Part shown: positions 12,020 to 26,359 of the stretch, in pieces | How the letters are laid out: every line of letters starts with the position of its first letter | Position numbering within the stretch: the first letter of the stretch is position 1 | Source: Citrus sinensis | Lineage: Eukaryota; Streptophyta; Magnoliopsida; Sapindales; Rutaceae | Length of the DNA: 64,000 nucleotides | NCBI RefSeq assembly: GCF_022201045.2 | Contig: NC_068559.1 | Location: 27,783,501-27,847,500, forward strand | Reading direction: 5' to 3' | Made by a program: the position numbers and the translations under genes | The notes under the pieces: model-generated | Seen by the model: only the letters and a program-made list of their open reading frames with translations | Database searches by the model: none | Told to the model about the DNA's origin: nothing

Positions 12020-12540
12020 TATCTGTTTAGTCTCTATAATTTTTAAAAATACTTTAAAACATTCTTACCGTTAAACTATTGACACACCTTTTGTTACTTT
12101 TTATTATTTTTTACTTGCTTTTACAATACTATCCTCGTACAATAATTTTTTTAGACATTAATAAAAAGAAAAAAATTAAATTACCATTTTAATCCCAAAA
12201 AATAAAATAAAAACAAAAAAATATATATTATTTTTGTAAAAGCTCATGGATATCCAAAAAAAATTAATATCGAACAAAATTAAATTACCAATTTTTTGGA
12301 CATTAATAAAAAATAATTATATTAACTCTTCGGTAGAATGTTCAATAAAATTAATATATATTATTTTTGTTTCTATTGGTAATTTAATTTTTTCTTTTTA
12401 TTAATGTAAAAAAATTATTGTAATGTGGTAATATTATAAAAATAGGTCAAAATGAATAAAAAGTAATGGCAGGGGTGTCAATAATTTAATGACATGGATA
12501 TTTTGAGTTATTATTAAAAAAAATATAGGGACTAATGACC
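12020..12540. mobile_element. Foldback/MITE-like element with about 165-bp inverted arms
   Basis: The arm at about 12020-12186 is matched in reverse by the arm at about 12377-12540. Shared pieces include TTAGTATCTGTTTAGTC/TCATTAGTCCC at the outside, ATTGACAC near the middle, and TTAATAAAAAGAAAAAAATT at the inner edge. The arms have diverged by many substitutions and small indels, so the element is older than the MITE at 10790. The outer boundary and target duplication are uncertain, and so is the superfamily. Confidence 0.7.
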
Positions 12541-14268
12541 AATAATCTTAAAAAATAAGGACTAAATGAACTTTTATCCGGTATTAAATTATCTTACTCT
12601 TTTACATCTACGTAATAAAGATTGATTTTATAACACTATAATTTGGTATTCCAACTTTATATCATATTATTACCAGTCTTGTTAAGTTAATAATATTCGC
12701 AACTTCCATCACCCACGTTTTTTTTTTTTTTTAAATGACACTGTTTCTATTAGCCTAAGTTTCGGCTCATCCAATTGTAACTTAAGGAACGGCCTAATAT
12801 ATTACTCAAAATTTTAATAAGATTCGTGAGGGTGATTTTAAAGGAACGGCGTATGGTCTTTTTTCCTACAACTTTTTAGCAGGAAGGGGGGTAAAGAGTG
12901 AGCAAAAGTTTTTATATAGACGTATAGTTAATAATAAAATGGGGGAGAATTATCCATTGTTGACAAAATTGGTTGTACCTTCTTTTTCTGTTACAAGTTT
13001 GTTATTAAGAGGAAACCGCCAGTTATAACCAACTTTTTGGTAGCCTGATTAAACACTCACATCAAATTTGGGGACCAAATGAATTTTATCTTCGAATATT
13101 AACTTTAAATGGGTATATATATTAATATTCCACTATATTTTTCAATCTTTAATCTCTACCTTAATTGATTCTGTAAGAAGATTTGTACTCACAATATTTA
13201 TGTAATTATTGGAGAAAAAAAAGTATATAATAATAAAAACTGAAAGCCAAATTAAAAAGGGCTTTGGAATCGTATATTCTTTTGGTTTGGAAACTTTCAA
13301 CTACTCTACGGCCAAGCGGTTGGTATCTCACTATCTCTTCCTTCAACAATGCAATCGTCTACATAGTTAGCAGTGGTAGCAAAAGTGTAAAACTCACATT
13401 TATTAGTGCAAATTTTTGAATTATACTATATAGATCTTGTAAATTGTGCCCTAATTTTAATGAAATTAGACTTTTGCAAGCCTCCGATTATAGTTTAGTT
13501 AGGGAATCCGTTAACGACCTAAAGTTATTAGTTCAATTGTGCAAAGAGATTTTATTGGGTTTGAAAATAATTATATAGACTTATTATATTCATAAAAAAA
13601 AAAAAGGATCGCTATAACCAATAACACAAATTTCCATATTTAATCAAATTTTATTACAAGCCCAGGAAGTATTTTATTTTTTTTTCCTTTAAATTTTTAA
13701 GAAGAATATTTTTAGACCAGAATATGAGTACAGAGAGATACAGGTGATACCTTAAGGATGGCGATAGGGGGATTTCATCAAGTAACCATTTTTGGTTTCC
13801 ACCTTGATGCACGTGTGGTCCTTAATCCAAAGACGAAAGATAAGTTTTGAGCGCAAGGAAGGAACAATCGCATTTTCACAAGTTGAGGCCGCGGCTTCCA
13901 TTTCGTACAAACACTGTACAGTGTCTTTTTATGATACATAATTAGATAGATAGGGTAAAATTATATTGCATCAGTGGTATAGTATAATCAGTCATTAAAT
14001 TTAATGGCTGAAAATAATAATTGTACCGTACTATTGTTGTAGGTGGACCCAATTACATATATTATATAAAAGTCCCATCAAACGTGACTGCAATTGTGGA
14101 CTGGAGTTGGTGCAGCTGCACCTTCACCTCCTCAGCTCAGCTCAGCCCATCCGTCCATCACATGATCAGTCATCAATCGCCCCCTTCTCCCTCGTGTAGT
14201 CATGTGGTCTGTCACGTCCAAACCTTCCCTTAATCACCATTATACCCTTCATCTCGAAACTCTTAATA
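12541..14268. other. Intergenic DNA, no gene supported
   Basis: AT-rich with poly-T runs. A short ORF at 14021-14233 has no recognisable motif. No structural RNA was seen. Confidence 0.5.
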
Positions 14269-14420
14269 GGACTTGACTAGCTTACAGAATCTGTAAGCTA
14301 CAGACTGCAGCATCAGCCGTTGGATGTGGTTAGATGTGGAGTGAGAAATTAAGCAATAGAAAATCGGATGGTGGGATGACGGGAGATATTTGTTACAGAA
14401 TCTGTACCATAGACAGGTCC
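14269..14420. mobile_element. MULE-like MITE, 152 bp, with perfect 9-bp TSD
   Basis: The left end GGACTTGACTAGCTTACAGA pairs with the reverse complement of the right end, GGACCTGTCTATGGTACAGA; similarity continues through TTCTGTAA for about 30 bp. The direct repeat CTCTTAATA stands immediately outside both ends (14260-14268 and 14421-14429). No coding capacity. It lies about 770 bp upstream of the start codon at 15187. Confidence 0.85.
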
Positions 14421-15047
14421 CTCTTAATAACGCCTAGAGATATTAAACTAGGTCTCATCAGCCACGGACACTTCACCTGCAAACCCATCTGGACCGTCCG
14501 TAGAACTCTGTAAAGCTGATCGATTGGAGATACAATTCATAATTATTGATAGATATCTTGTCTGTGTTCAGAAACTTACCACTGCTGCTTCGTACATATT
14601 AAAACAAATTAATCAAATTTTTTTTTTTTAAAACTTTTTTAGACCACCGAGTAAAGATAAAGAGATTTTGCCACTTTTTGTGTTTCAAGTGTAACCCGCC
14701 TCGGTTTACGCATGTCTGGCTTTTCTTTGTTGATGTAATTACCTCTTCTGTCCACTTTTGTCATTACCTCAACTCTCTTTTGTCCGACACCCCTTCAATT
14801 ATCACCCGTCCGATCTTCATCGGTATCCCAAATCTCCAAAGAAAGTTACATCCAACGGTTCATATCCAAGGAAGACCAACTCATGAGTGTGACAATAATC
14901 TCTTCTTTCTTTTTTATTTGAGCATCTTTTTTTTCCCCTCTAATAAATAATAATAAAAAAGAAAAACACACAAACACACAACATATTAAATATTCTCGCT
15001 TTCTTGTTTAACTCGTTTTGACCGGAACTACACTTTGCTTCAATCTC

Positions 15048-15055
15048 TATATAAA
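15048..15055 (+). promoter_or_regulatory. TATA box of the gene at 15187
   Basis: TATATAAA lies 132 bp before the ATG at 15187 and is followed by a pyrimidine-rich leader, as in many plant core promoters. Transcription would be expected to start near 15080. Confidence 0.65.
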
Positions 15056-15186
15056 CCTTCGTATCCCCCCTTATCTCCCTCCTCATACTTGCATTTCATT
15101 CAAGTACCTTCCAACTTTTCTTTCAACGCTTGCCTTTAAACAAAGCTCTAGCTTTGTTTGTTTGTTAAATTTTTCTCCTCCATATC

Positions 15187-15711
15187 ATGGCTGAGTCGAC
15201 ATTAAAACGCCAAAGAGAAGGGAAACAGATAGATGAATTAGTTGAAGTTGAAGAAACAAAGCGTCACAAGCCATCATCATACAACCACATACTGTCTTTG
15301 CTTGATGAAGCTGAAGAAGAAGAGCCAGCTCAAGACTTGTCTTCTTTAATGACAAGCTTGCAGCATGAGCTTTCTTCTCACGACTCTATCCCATGTCCAA
15401 ACACTAACGATGACCAAGAATCCAGCGACCCCATTATCTCTTCTTCTTCTTCTTCTTCTTCTTCTCATTCTTCAAACCAGGAAGATGAAGTTGATGATAA
15501 AGAGAGAGTCATGAGACATCTTCTTGAAGCCTCTGATGATGAGCTTGGGATTCCATCTATGGAAGCTTCTGGTGCTAATAACAGCAGTACTGATTCTGAT
15601 GAAGTAGGGATTAGTAGTGCGGATTGTTTGGCTTTATGTGATGGCTTGTGGGATCTTGAGGATGAGGCTGCTAATTACTACACCTTGTTACAGTCTCAAC
15701 TTTTCATGTAG
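15187..15711 (+). CDS. Uncharacterised acidic, serine-rich plant protein (174 aa)
   Basis: Single exon, ATG after a TATA box and a C/T-rich leader; I do not recognise the family. The N-terminus is basic (KRQREGK, then ETKRHK near residues 24-28) and could act as a nuclear signal. Residues 31-64 form an amphipathic, likely helical block (YNHILSLLDEAEEE, then DLSSLMTSLQHELS). A polyserine run follows at about 85-93, encoded by a TCT repeat, then an acidic segment containing HLLEASDDELGIPS (111-124). The C-terminal block (144-174) has DCLALCDGLWDLEDEAANYY followed by a hydrophobic end. Such short hydrophobic/acidic blocks in a disordered serine-rich chain suggest a regulatory adaptor or transcription co-factor, but this is inference only. 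The layout of promoter, leader and ordered blocks makes a real gene likely. Confidence 0.8.
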   Translation: MAESTLKRQREGKQIDELVEVEETKRHKPSSYNHILSLLDEAEEEEPAQDLSSLMTSLQHELSSHDSIPCPNTNDDQESSDPIISSSSSSSSSHSSNQEDEVDDKERVMRHLLEASDDELGIPSMEASGANNSSTDSDEVGISSADCLALCDGLWDLEDEAANYYTLLQSQLFM

Positions 15712-17241
15712 CTTAGATGTTATAAGCTAAGAAGTTAAAAATTAGGGTGAAAGTAATTAGTAGGGGTTCAAAATGAATTAGATAGGAGTGAGCGGGAGTG
15801 ATTCGTAAAAATGGAGAAATTTCTAGGTTTCATTTTGGTCCCTCTCTTTTCTTTTGTGTAAAACAAAACTTAAAATTTATCCATATGTCGTCTCTTGTTT
15901 CTAGAATATAAAATTTTAGAAGAAGAAATATAAGTGAAAAAGTTTTCATTTTTTTTATTTCAACTTTTTTTTTCTTTACAGAGTTTCCATGGGCACACCA
16001 GTCACTCCCGGTGGCACAGTCAAAAGACAAAATTGTCCCTTTATAGACAGTTACGGATGGGGGCACAAAAATGAAGTGCGGCCATATGGGAGGGGTGATG
16101 CTGCGATTACTCAAGATATTTGACGTGAATTGGAAAATAATATGTTGATAATTAATAATAAAATTAATTAATGAATATTAAATGATTCAATGACTAATGA
16201 ATTTTTAATTAAGTAATTAATTTAACTAATCATAATATTTTTGTGGAAGGAAGAAAATGTCAATAATACCATCCGCTTTTACCGCGACCGTGCATTACAC
16301 GCGCTTATGCTTTTGGTCTGAAGAAAAACTTGACATCGAAGGATGTACACACACACACACACACACATATATAATTTTTGTTTTTTTTGTAAGTGATAAA
16401 ACATGGAAGATGCTTTACTGCTCAGTGCTCTCGATTATGTTTGGGATTAAAAGTACTTTATTTTTTTAAAGTTTTGACAAGAAAAAGTAGGTGATAAATC
16501 TGTTAAAATATGCTAATTTTGTAATTTTTTTTTTAATTTTTCGCGGCATTCAGTTTTGGAAAATATGTAAGAAATTGTTTTCTAAAAGTAATTTATTGAG
16601 CCATAAACGCTTTTAAAATTTCAATTACCACTTCATTATTTTGTCAAAAAATAATTGTCAGACTTTTTTCATAAACTTCACCCATCGAAGCCCTAGATTA
16701 TAATATTATTAAAGAAATAGCAAATTCGAAAAATATAAGTTTAATGTGAAATACTCTTATTTTGTTTAAATTTATGTATTATCATATGAATTTAATTTGT
16801 TATATTTTATATGAAGTGACTATAAAATTCTTTGGAGTTTAATTAATTAAAAAAATGTGCATTGGTACTACTTTAATAAAAAAAAAATTATGAGAATAAA
16901 ATAAAACAGGAATAGGCTCGTGACATGGTGATATGATGTGATGGATCGTACGTGCTGTCTTCGGTGGGGGGCCTGAATGATGATGATGATTAGAATAATC
17001 TAACGGCAACTAGACAATTATTGGGGACCACATATGAACTGGGAACAGGTGGTGGGGTCCGGCCGACATTATAGTGATTGTGACAAAAGGTGGCGATGGT
17101 ATGTGTGTGTCTGCCATGTCCATTGTCCACATATGAATATGATGATGGGCATTGTTACACAATTCTAGTCGTTACATGCATCATCCTCTTTGATTGAGAC
17201 GGCTACGTTTCAAGGCTTGCCCACTATAATTTTGCGGGTCC

Positions 17242-17452
17242 AAGGATGTGTAAATAACTTGATTCGATCTGAATTAAATATGCCAATGAACCCCTCAATT
17301 CGATTAGATAGGAATCCGTTCAATTTGATTGAATTAAATGTTGATTGGATTAAATTTCATGAATTTAAATTGAGTTTGGATTATTTTTTTCTCAAATCTA
17401 ATTAATCTGAAATCTAATCAGACTGGTTGGGCTCTAAATTTACCCACCCTAA
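17242..17452. mobile_element. Possible hAT-like MITE (weak)
   Basis: Ends AGGATGTGTAAAT and, in reverse complement, AGGGTGGGTAAAT are similar, and the interior is full of GATTNGATT/AATTAAA words like subterminal repeats. No convincing 8-bp target duplication was found, so the call is tentative. Confidence 0.35.
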
Positions 17453-18895
17453 CTTCAATAAGATGATGATAATATTATGGATTCACAATCATCAATGAGA
17501 CACCAAACCCATAACCTTTCAATAGAAATTTTTCAACGAGATTTCGTACTTCATTGGAGTACGAACAAATTATTACATTGTATGACATAATAATGTAATA
17601 TGCACTTTAATAAAATACATAAACCATTGCTAAATAAGCATTCGACCTCTAAGGAGTAAGGACTTGTGATCATTATTAATCCCTTGCTGGGAAGTGGGAC
17701 TAAGGGATTAAGATTGTCGAAAGCCAAGATTTATTATAATTTTTTTTTATTTTTTTAATTCATTTAATGATAAAAAATAATTATTTTTTAGTATCAAAGT
17801 AGTTGATCGATATAAACTTAAAAATAAAGATGGTGTAAAGTACATATTAAAATTTTATCATAATTAGATGTACGTATGATAAAAAAAAAAAAGATAGTAT
17901 AGTGTAGAGATAATTTTCGATTAAATTATTTTACCCACAGCGTTATTGATGTTTCCATAGGATTTTTGATGAATTCTAAAGGTATTTTTTCAAACAATGA
18001 AATTGAAAATTTCGTAGCTCGAATTGCAAAGACAAATACGTCGCTAATCACGGTGCTGCGTGACGTGTAATGTAGATAACCAAAAGAATACATGGTTTCT
18101 TTGATGGTTGGTTGTCCAGATGATCTGAGATTTTAGAACATATCTGTTTTTAACTTTTATGCATCTATCCATCATGTGTTATCTTCTTAATTAAGCCAAA
18201 CTAACAACAGCCATCAATTTTCCAAAATAGCGTGTAATGATGTTTTGATAGACCGATTTTGTGTGCAATTAGAGGCAGTGGGTCCTAAAGGACTCCAAGT
18301 CCATTAACCCATAATTTATCTTCTATGATTGGAAACTGACAGGCATGATGTCAATTTGATGTGGTCGTTAACGGCCGTGCCGTACCCGTCACGATCCTTT
18401 TTGCTTGAATATTCTTGATTTTCCGGTTGATATTTTCATAACATCGACAAGAATCTCAGGACCTGATCATCATATTTCAAAAATATTAAATTCACTCTGA
18501 CTTGCTCTCCCTCTCCAACGCCGCCTCTTCTGTAGAACTTCAATTTTCTCATCTTTTCTGTCTGCCGAAGACTAATCTATCTTCGGTATCCAGTATGTTG
18601 AATGAAGGCAGATTCCTCCATAATATGGAGTTGTTATTGATTTGTGACTCTATTTTATTCCATATATCATATTTAGATATGTGCTGAGTTTTGACTTTTG
18701 AGTGTAGGTGTTTAGTATAATTTCTTTCTAGATCCAAAACTTTCAAATTTCAAATTGGACATTTTCAAGGCATAGAGAGGATGAATCTTATAGAAATCCT
18801 ATAATCATGTCAATTGAAAGTGTCAAATTAACTTGGGTGTTTGTGATGAGGGTTATTTGAATTTCTATTATTTGTAAGGGTAACATTAGAAATCT

Positions 18896-18900
<5 letters not shown>

Positions 18901-18931
<31 letters not shown>
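18901..18931. repeat. (TA)n microsatellite
   Basis: A run of about fifteen TA units. Confidence 0.95.
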
Positions 18932-18934
<3 letters not shown>

Positions 18935-19866
18935 GAGGATTACTTTTCTCTATCCATATTACAGGAGAGGCCGATTAATGTAACTTGAATTTTATATGTG
19001 TACGTCATTTTTAATAGAGTTATCCTTGTGTAACTATTGTGTTCCATCAAATTAAAAGAAGTAATGTTTGTTTTAAAAAATAAAAGTTGTTTTTCCCCAA
19101 TGGTAATGAACTAGCGATCTCATTTCACCGCAGTTGCGAATTAAAACACCAAGGCATCTAGATGCCTTCACCTTATATCTCTAATAATTTATCTTTGACA
19201 TATCCAAAGGCAGCAAGCAATAATAATGGTAAATAAGTGAGAATTTTTAAAGAAGGGGGGAAAAAAAAAAGAAAAAACTTGAAAATAATTAATGCATCTT
19301 CTTGAAGTGTTCGCTGTAACCCATAGACAACTGAGTTTTATTCCTCAAACGTTATTTAAATAAAGAAACGGTGATGTAAATCTGGAACCAGAAGCAAGGA
19401 AAGACCAGGCGGATGGATAATGGAATTGAGAATCCTTGGGACAGTGTATTGGCAGACACGATCACGTACGTAGGTATAAAATTTCATCTCCAACTGGGTT
19501 CGTGCAGTACGAGTCCGAGTCACTTCGGTCAAGTTAAGGTTGTTCTTTCTCCAACTCCGTTTATTCCATTGTTGAATCTGTTCTTCATCTCTTTTGCCCT
19601 CCACTTTCTTTTTTCTTTTTCTTTTCATCTCTTGGTTCCTTTGATTGATCCCTACGAGATATTGGTAGGTTAGTTTTTTGGTTTCAACTTGAACAATAGA
19701 AAGAAATGGACATTCATATCGTGGAGTGCATATGTATGTTGACTTTTTATTTGGCTGGGTTTTTGGAGTGCAAGTGTGTACTCATTCTTTCTTTATGAAT
19801 ACTTGCCGATGTTATTGCTCAACGTTTAGGTTCGCTTAAAATGTGGTGCGTCGATGTATTTTAGTG

Positions 19867-19947
19867 GGGTTAAGCTACGGTGCAACGGTGGTACCGTGAC
19901 ACCGCTGCATCCGACCGTTGGATCCACCGTTGCACCATAGTTTTCTC
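19867..19947. mobile_element. Very short MITE (81 bp) with perfect 10-bp TSD
   Basis: The direct repeat TATTTTAGTG occurs immediately outside both ends (19857-19866 and 19948-19957). The ends are inverted repeats of about 25 bp: left CTACGGTGCAACGGTGG, right CCACCGTTGCACCATAG. The centre has the word ATCCGACCGTTGGATCC. Target length and structure fit a Mutator-type MITE trimmed almost to its two ends. Confidence 0.82.
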
Positions 19948-21250
19948 TATTTTAGTGACATTAATTATCTTTGTGTTTGTGACACCATTGCGTTGTTGGT
20001 AACAGTGTGTTGTTGCCGACACTGCACCCGATTCTTCTTTTAATTGAAATGTAGTTTTAATTGTGTTTTATAATTAGTCGTTGTCCTAATTTAAGCTTTA
20101 ATCTTAAACATTATCTTAATTTACGATACTTAAGAAGCAGGAAATGACCTTGTGTTTACACCTATGCGATGATATATTATTGGCTATTCTTGACTCTTTT
20201 AATACGAAATATTATGCTGTTTTAATTGGAAAGAAACGATGCTAATAATAATAATAATAATATAAATAATGTAGCCACCACAGCTGATCGGATCTGTGAG
20301 CTCGAGAGAAGATTGATTGAGGGAAAACAGAAAGATGATTGGATCACAACAGCATGCAATGGGATTTAGGCATGAATTAGCCAATGACGTAATAACATTA
20401 TTTGGCCACGGATCCAATAGCCAAACAGATGAAACTTGCAAGGAGAATGGTGGTTTGGGTGTCAACTTCAGATTCCAAATCCACAGAAGCAACTAGGCAA
20501 ATTGAAATACGACACTTCAATTTTAGATCGGTGAGAGAAGGAAATGACATATAGGCACAGCCTGGTCCCTGATAGCTGTTTGTTCCTACTTTCCTTTACG
20601 AAATCGTCTTTCATTTCTGCTCCCAACAATTTTAGACACGCAGTAATAATAATAATAATAATAATAATACCCCATATGAAAATGAAACACAACAACCCCA
20701 CCACTTGTAATTTTTGTCATCAATAAGTTTTAAATTATTCACCGTTGCTCTGCGAACTCCCATCAGATTGTAGTTGCCCTTTATTGCTCTGTGCGTATTA
20801 AACGGGAAATTCGACTTGTTTTACCCTTAACTGGACAGAGTTTGATGCTTTTAAAACTCTTTTTTATTATTGGGTTAGGTTCAGTTGGTACTTCTGTTTC
20901 TATTACTTGGAATGGAGAGGCAAATTTCTTTCTAATAATTTGACACATAATTCATGGCACAATTACAAATTCATGCAATAAGATCAATACATAATAATTT
21001 GATACGATAACTATTGGCTAAAAATAGAGTAAATTTACTTAATTGGGAAGAAAAAAAAAAGATTCATAAAACTGGGGTTCCCTATTACTTTATTTATATA
21101 TTTATTTATCTTTTCATTCCATCATTGTGTGAGAGAAGATAAACAGACTTCCTTTTGAAGGTAGAAATCTTCGTGAATAATCTATTAATTTGGGATGAAC
21201 TTATGTTTTTAACTTATTGTGGTGGGGTATAATGACTTTTTTTTTTCTTT
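19948..21250. other. Intergenic DNA, no gene supported
   Basis: It contains (AAT)n microsatellites at about 20243-20262 and 20643-20669. The overlapping short ORFs on both strands here arise from these repeats and show no domain. Confidence 0.5.
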
Positions 21251-23687
21251 AATAGATCTACAAGTTTCATGCATCAAATAAGTGGGGATAACAAGCTATA
21301 TATGTATAAAAAGAATTATATAAAAGAGCTCAAATAATACAAGTTCAATAGATTTGAACACATCATTTTTTGTTTCAATGAAAGTACTCTTTGGTATCTT
21401 AAGTGTATTTTTTTCTTCTTAATTGTCAATACATTCAACGATAATAGATGTTGAATGTATCGTGAAAGTATACCATTGTAATGTTGTTATGTTTTTTTAA
21501 TGGGACTTATGTTTAGGTTAAAAAAAAAAATGCTGTATCACATTTCACTATTTCATTATTCATGTAATACACTAGGGTTTTTCCAAATATCAAATCCGGT
21601 AGTGTTTAAATTGAGATGCCAATAAAAAGGAGAGAAAACTTAATTAAAAAGAAATCCCCCACCCATCTAAGTTTACTTACCGCCAAACATACATAAAGAC
21701 TTTGGAAAATTCATGACTTGGCCCAAAAAATGGATGCATTTGCACGGTGTGATTATGAAGAAATAGACCATTTTCTCCACAATAATTAGGCAAAGCCAGT
21801 AATTGTGAAAAGCTGACATTCCATGACATCTTACACTGCTGATGTCAAGAGGATCATGACTGACTTTAAGCCTTAATTTTCTCAATTGATTGGACATTCG
21901 ATCAAATCAGTATTTTAATAGGCAGATTGATAAAAGGCAGTGAACATGTTGAGATAAGCTTACAACATTCAGAAGCAGCCCATGTTTTCCATGTGATTTT
22001 TAGTAACCATGAGACAAGTTGGTAGCACGGTACGGTCTTTAAGGAAATAATGAATGGCTGACTGGTAGCATTACAGGGAAGAATGCCTTTCTCATTTGAT
22101 GTAATAATTTATTTAGTTTTTATTTTTTAAATAATATTCTAAAATAGCCTTTCGTTAATTAACTGTTAGTATGGGTATTTTTTTTAATCTTTTAGTTTGT
22201 TTCTAACCTTAATGTGAATAGTGATACTTGATTGAAATATTATTATTATTATTTGTTCAAAATTTTTTTTGACTTCATTGAAAAAACACACATACCCATA
22301 TATATTGCACACACTCACGCACAAATGTTACATATTCTTTAGTGTTATTTTTGTTTCGTTAAGTTATTCTTAAACTAATTTTAAATTTGTGTATAAAGTT
22401 AGATTTTATTTAATTGCCTTTTAGATTTTTTCTTTAAAATGATTTGAATTTATTCAATCTTATTTTGCGTTTAATGAATTATATATTAAATTAACTATAA
22501 AATCACAAAAGGATATGTTGAATTATTGTTTGAATAATATAAAAGAAATGAACTATTTTATCAAACCCGAGGGTAAAAAGGACTTTTTCCGACATTGTAA
22601 TGTATTATATATTATCCTAATAGTAGCATTTAAAAAGTTGAATCAATAAGACTATTTTTAAATTTATAAATATAACTTTTAGGCTTGAAGTATTGTGCAT
22701 CATACCAAGCCCTAATATAATAAAAGCGAGTCTTCTGATGTCCCCACATTTATTGAATACGGAAGCAACCTCAAGCTCTAACAGAATCGGGGTATGTTTG
22801 GGAATAAAATGCTGTAACTTTTAACATGCAGCTGATGTTGAGTAAAAATTATAGCTGTGGAGTAGAAGTTGGAAATTTTTTTTTGCTAAATTGCTAAAGC
22901 CCAACTACAAATATTACCAAACACTTCCAACGCTTAACTACCTCACCACACTCTCAAACAGATTACAAGTTGGATCAAATATTTGACAAAATTTAAAATA
23001 ACAGCTTCTAACACTCCTTTAAAATTCTTATACAACCTCATTTTTCTATATTTTTTATTTCTTGGGCAAAATTACAAAAAAGAGCAAAAAATTACAATAG
23101 AAATTTAGTATATCTTACTATCATTTAGAATAATTAAATAATAGTAAACATACTGTTTCATTGTAAAATTTTTATTATTAAGTAATTTATTTCTCAATTA
23201 CTCAATTTTTTAATTTTAATTTTATAAAAAATAACTATACATACATTAAGTTTTAGTTTAATTAAATTTATATTTGTACTTTGACGTAATTTTACAAACT
23301 GAGATTTTAAAAGAATATTAAGAGGTGTGAAAGGAACACATGTTTATGCTACGCTTTTCACACGTGTGTGCGAGCACCGCAAAATATTCTAATCTCGTGT
23401 GAACAGCCCACGTGAAGCCCAAGCACGAGTCGCACCCAATGAGAGAGCTGATTACAAACCCATCTAAAGCCCAAGCTTATTCTCGATAAATGAAACTCTC
23501 CAGGAGCAGAAACTACCTATCTATCTATCTATCTATAGATATGCGACACAAAGCAAGCAAAACCTCCTATTATAGCAAGAAAATTCGCAAACAAAAACAT
23601 AAAACTTAGAGAAGATAAGTCCACTTGCAAAGTTCAGCCAGAATTCCTACTGTAACCATAAAAAAACTATCTGTTCACACAGGTAAT

Positions 23688-25562
<1,875 letters not shown>

Positions 25563-25662
25563 CTTTGCGCGCCGCTGGTGCTACCCTCACTCTCTCTCTG
25601 CGATCTTCGAAAAAGCCTAAGCAAATGGCGTAAAGAGGCCGTGTCTTCTTATAACGACTGCT

Positions 25663-25753
25663 ATTATATACATATATATGATTTTGCAAAACCCTAACCC
25701 TAGTTGCTTGAGCTATTAATGTCAATGGGCTTTCGTGAAAAATCGCTGGCCCA
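25663..25753 (-). promoter_or_regulatory. RPS9 copy 1 promoter: telo-box, site II elements, TATA
   Basis: Reading toward the gene there are two site II-type elements (GGCCCA type at 25747-25753 and TGGGC at 25726-25730), a double telo-box AAACCCTAACCCTAG at about 25688-25703 and a TATA-rich stretch at about 25663-25680. The combination of telo-box and site II elements is a well-known hallmark of plant ribosomal protein gene promoters, linked to expression in dividing cells through TCP and PUR-type factors. Confidence 0.8.
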
Positions 25754-25802
25754 TTTCATAACATTTTAATGCGCCCGTTTGTAATATTTATTTATTTATT
25801 TT

Positions 25803-26359
25803 AGTGATATTATTAATAGATCATCACGAGCATGGCTATTACTTGTATGTTATATATGTTTAATTTCCTCCATAATCTCAAAATTAAATTTAGCGTTTGG
25901 AAGGTGATATTCAATAAGATAAGATTTTTTTTTTCTTTTCCTTTTTTTCTTTTAACTTTTTGTGCTAGGCTTTTATTCATTTCCTTTTTACTCTTATTTT
26001 TATATGCTAGAGATTCATTACTATAATATGTTACATGACTTGCACAAGAAATAACAACCAACAGTTCACACATTAAGCATGTAATGGAATATAACCAACA
26101 ATTCATATTATTGTCGTTGTCGTTGCATTAAGCGCACTTAAATTGATTTTGGTTCAACAATTCATGTGTTTTGAGGATCAATAATTGTTATTTTTCAAAA
26201 TAACAACTGGGTTTCTGATTTGCTAATACTTTCCAAGAAAGGACACAATTTGTCCATTTATATCAAATAGGTCTATATCCCTAATGAAATGAGTGGAATA
26301 CCCTTTCATTCTTCAAAGTTATAGCTACATTCTAAGGGTACCTTTGATCAGCTTATGAG
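25803..26359. other. Unique spacer between the two duplicated units
   Basis: About 560 bp of AT-rich DNA not shared with the rest of the duplication. Two short overlapping ORFs on opposite strands have no recognisable motif. Confidence 0.7.

Larger units (their letters stand above)
15712..19866. other. Intergenic DNA with microsatellites, no gene supported
   Basis: The first part is the presumed 3' UTR of the preceding gene. A (CA)n tract lies at about 16347-16367 and a (TA)n tract at 18901-18931. Short ORFs at 18502-18687 and 19413-19673 show no recognisable domain. The DNA around 19480-19670 is pyrimidine-rich and ends in a donor-like TTGGTAGGTT, so it could be an untranslated leader, but no downstream exon is evident. 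Confidence 0.5.

Noticed and set aside
22790..23060. Tourist-like MITE in the RPS9 3' flank (also at 28025-28260)
   Set aside because: The left end resembles the 53305 element, but I could not find a matching right end or a TAA duplication in either copy.
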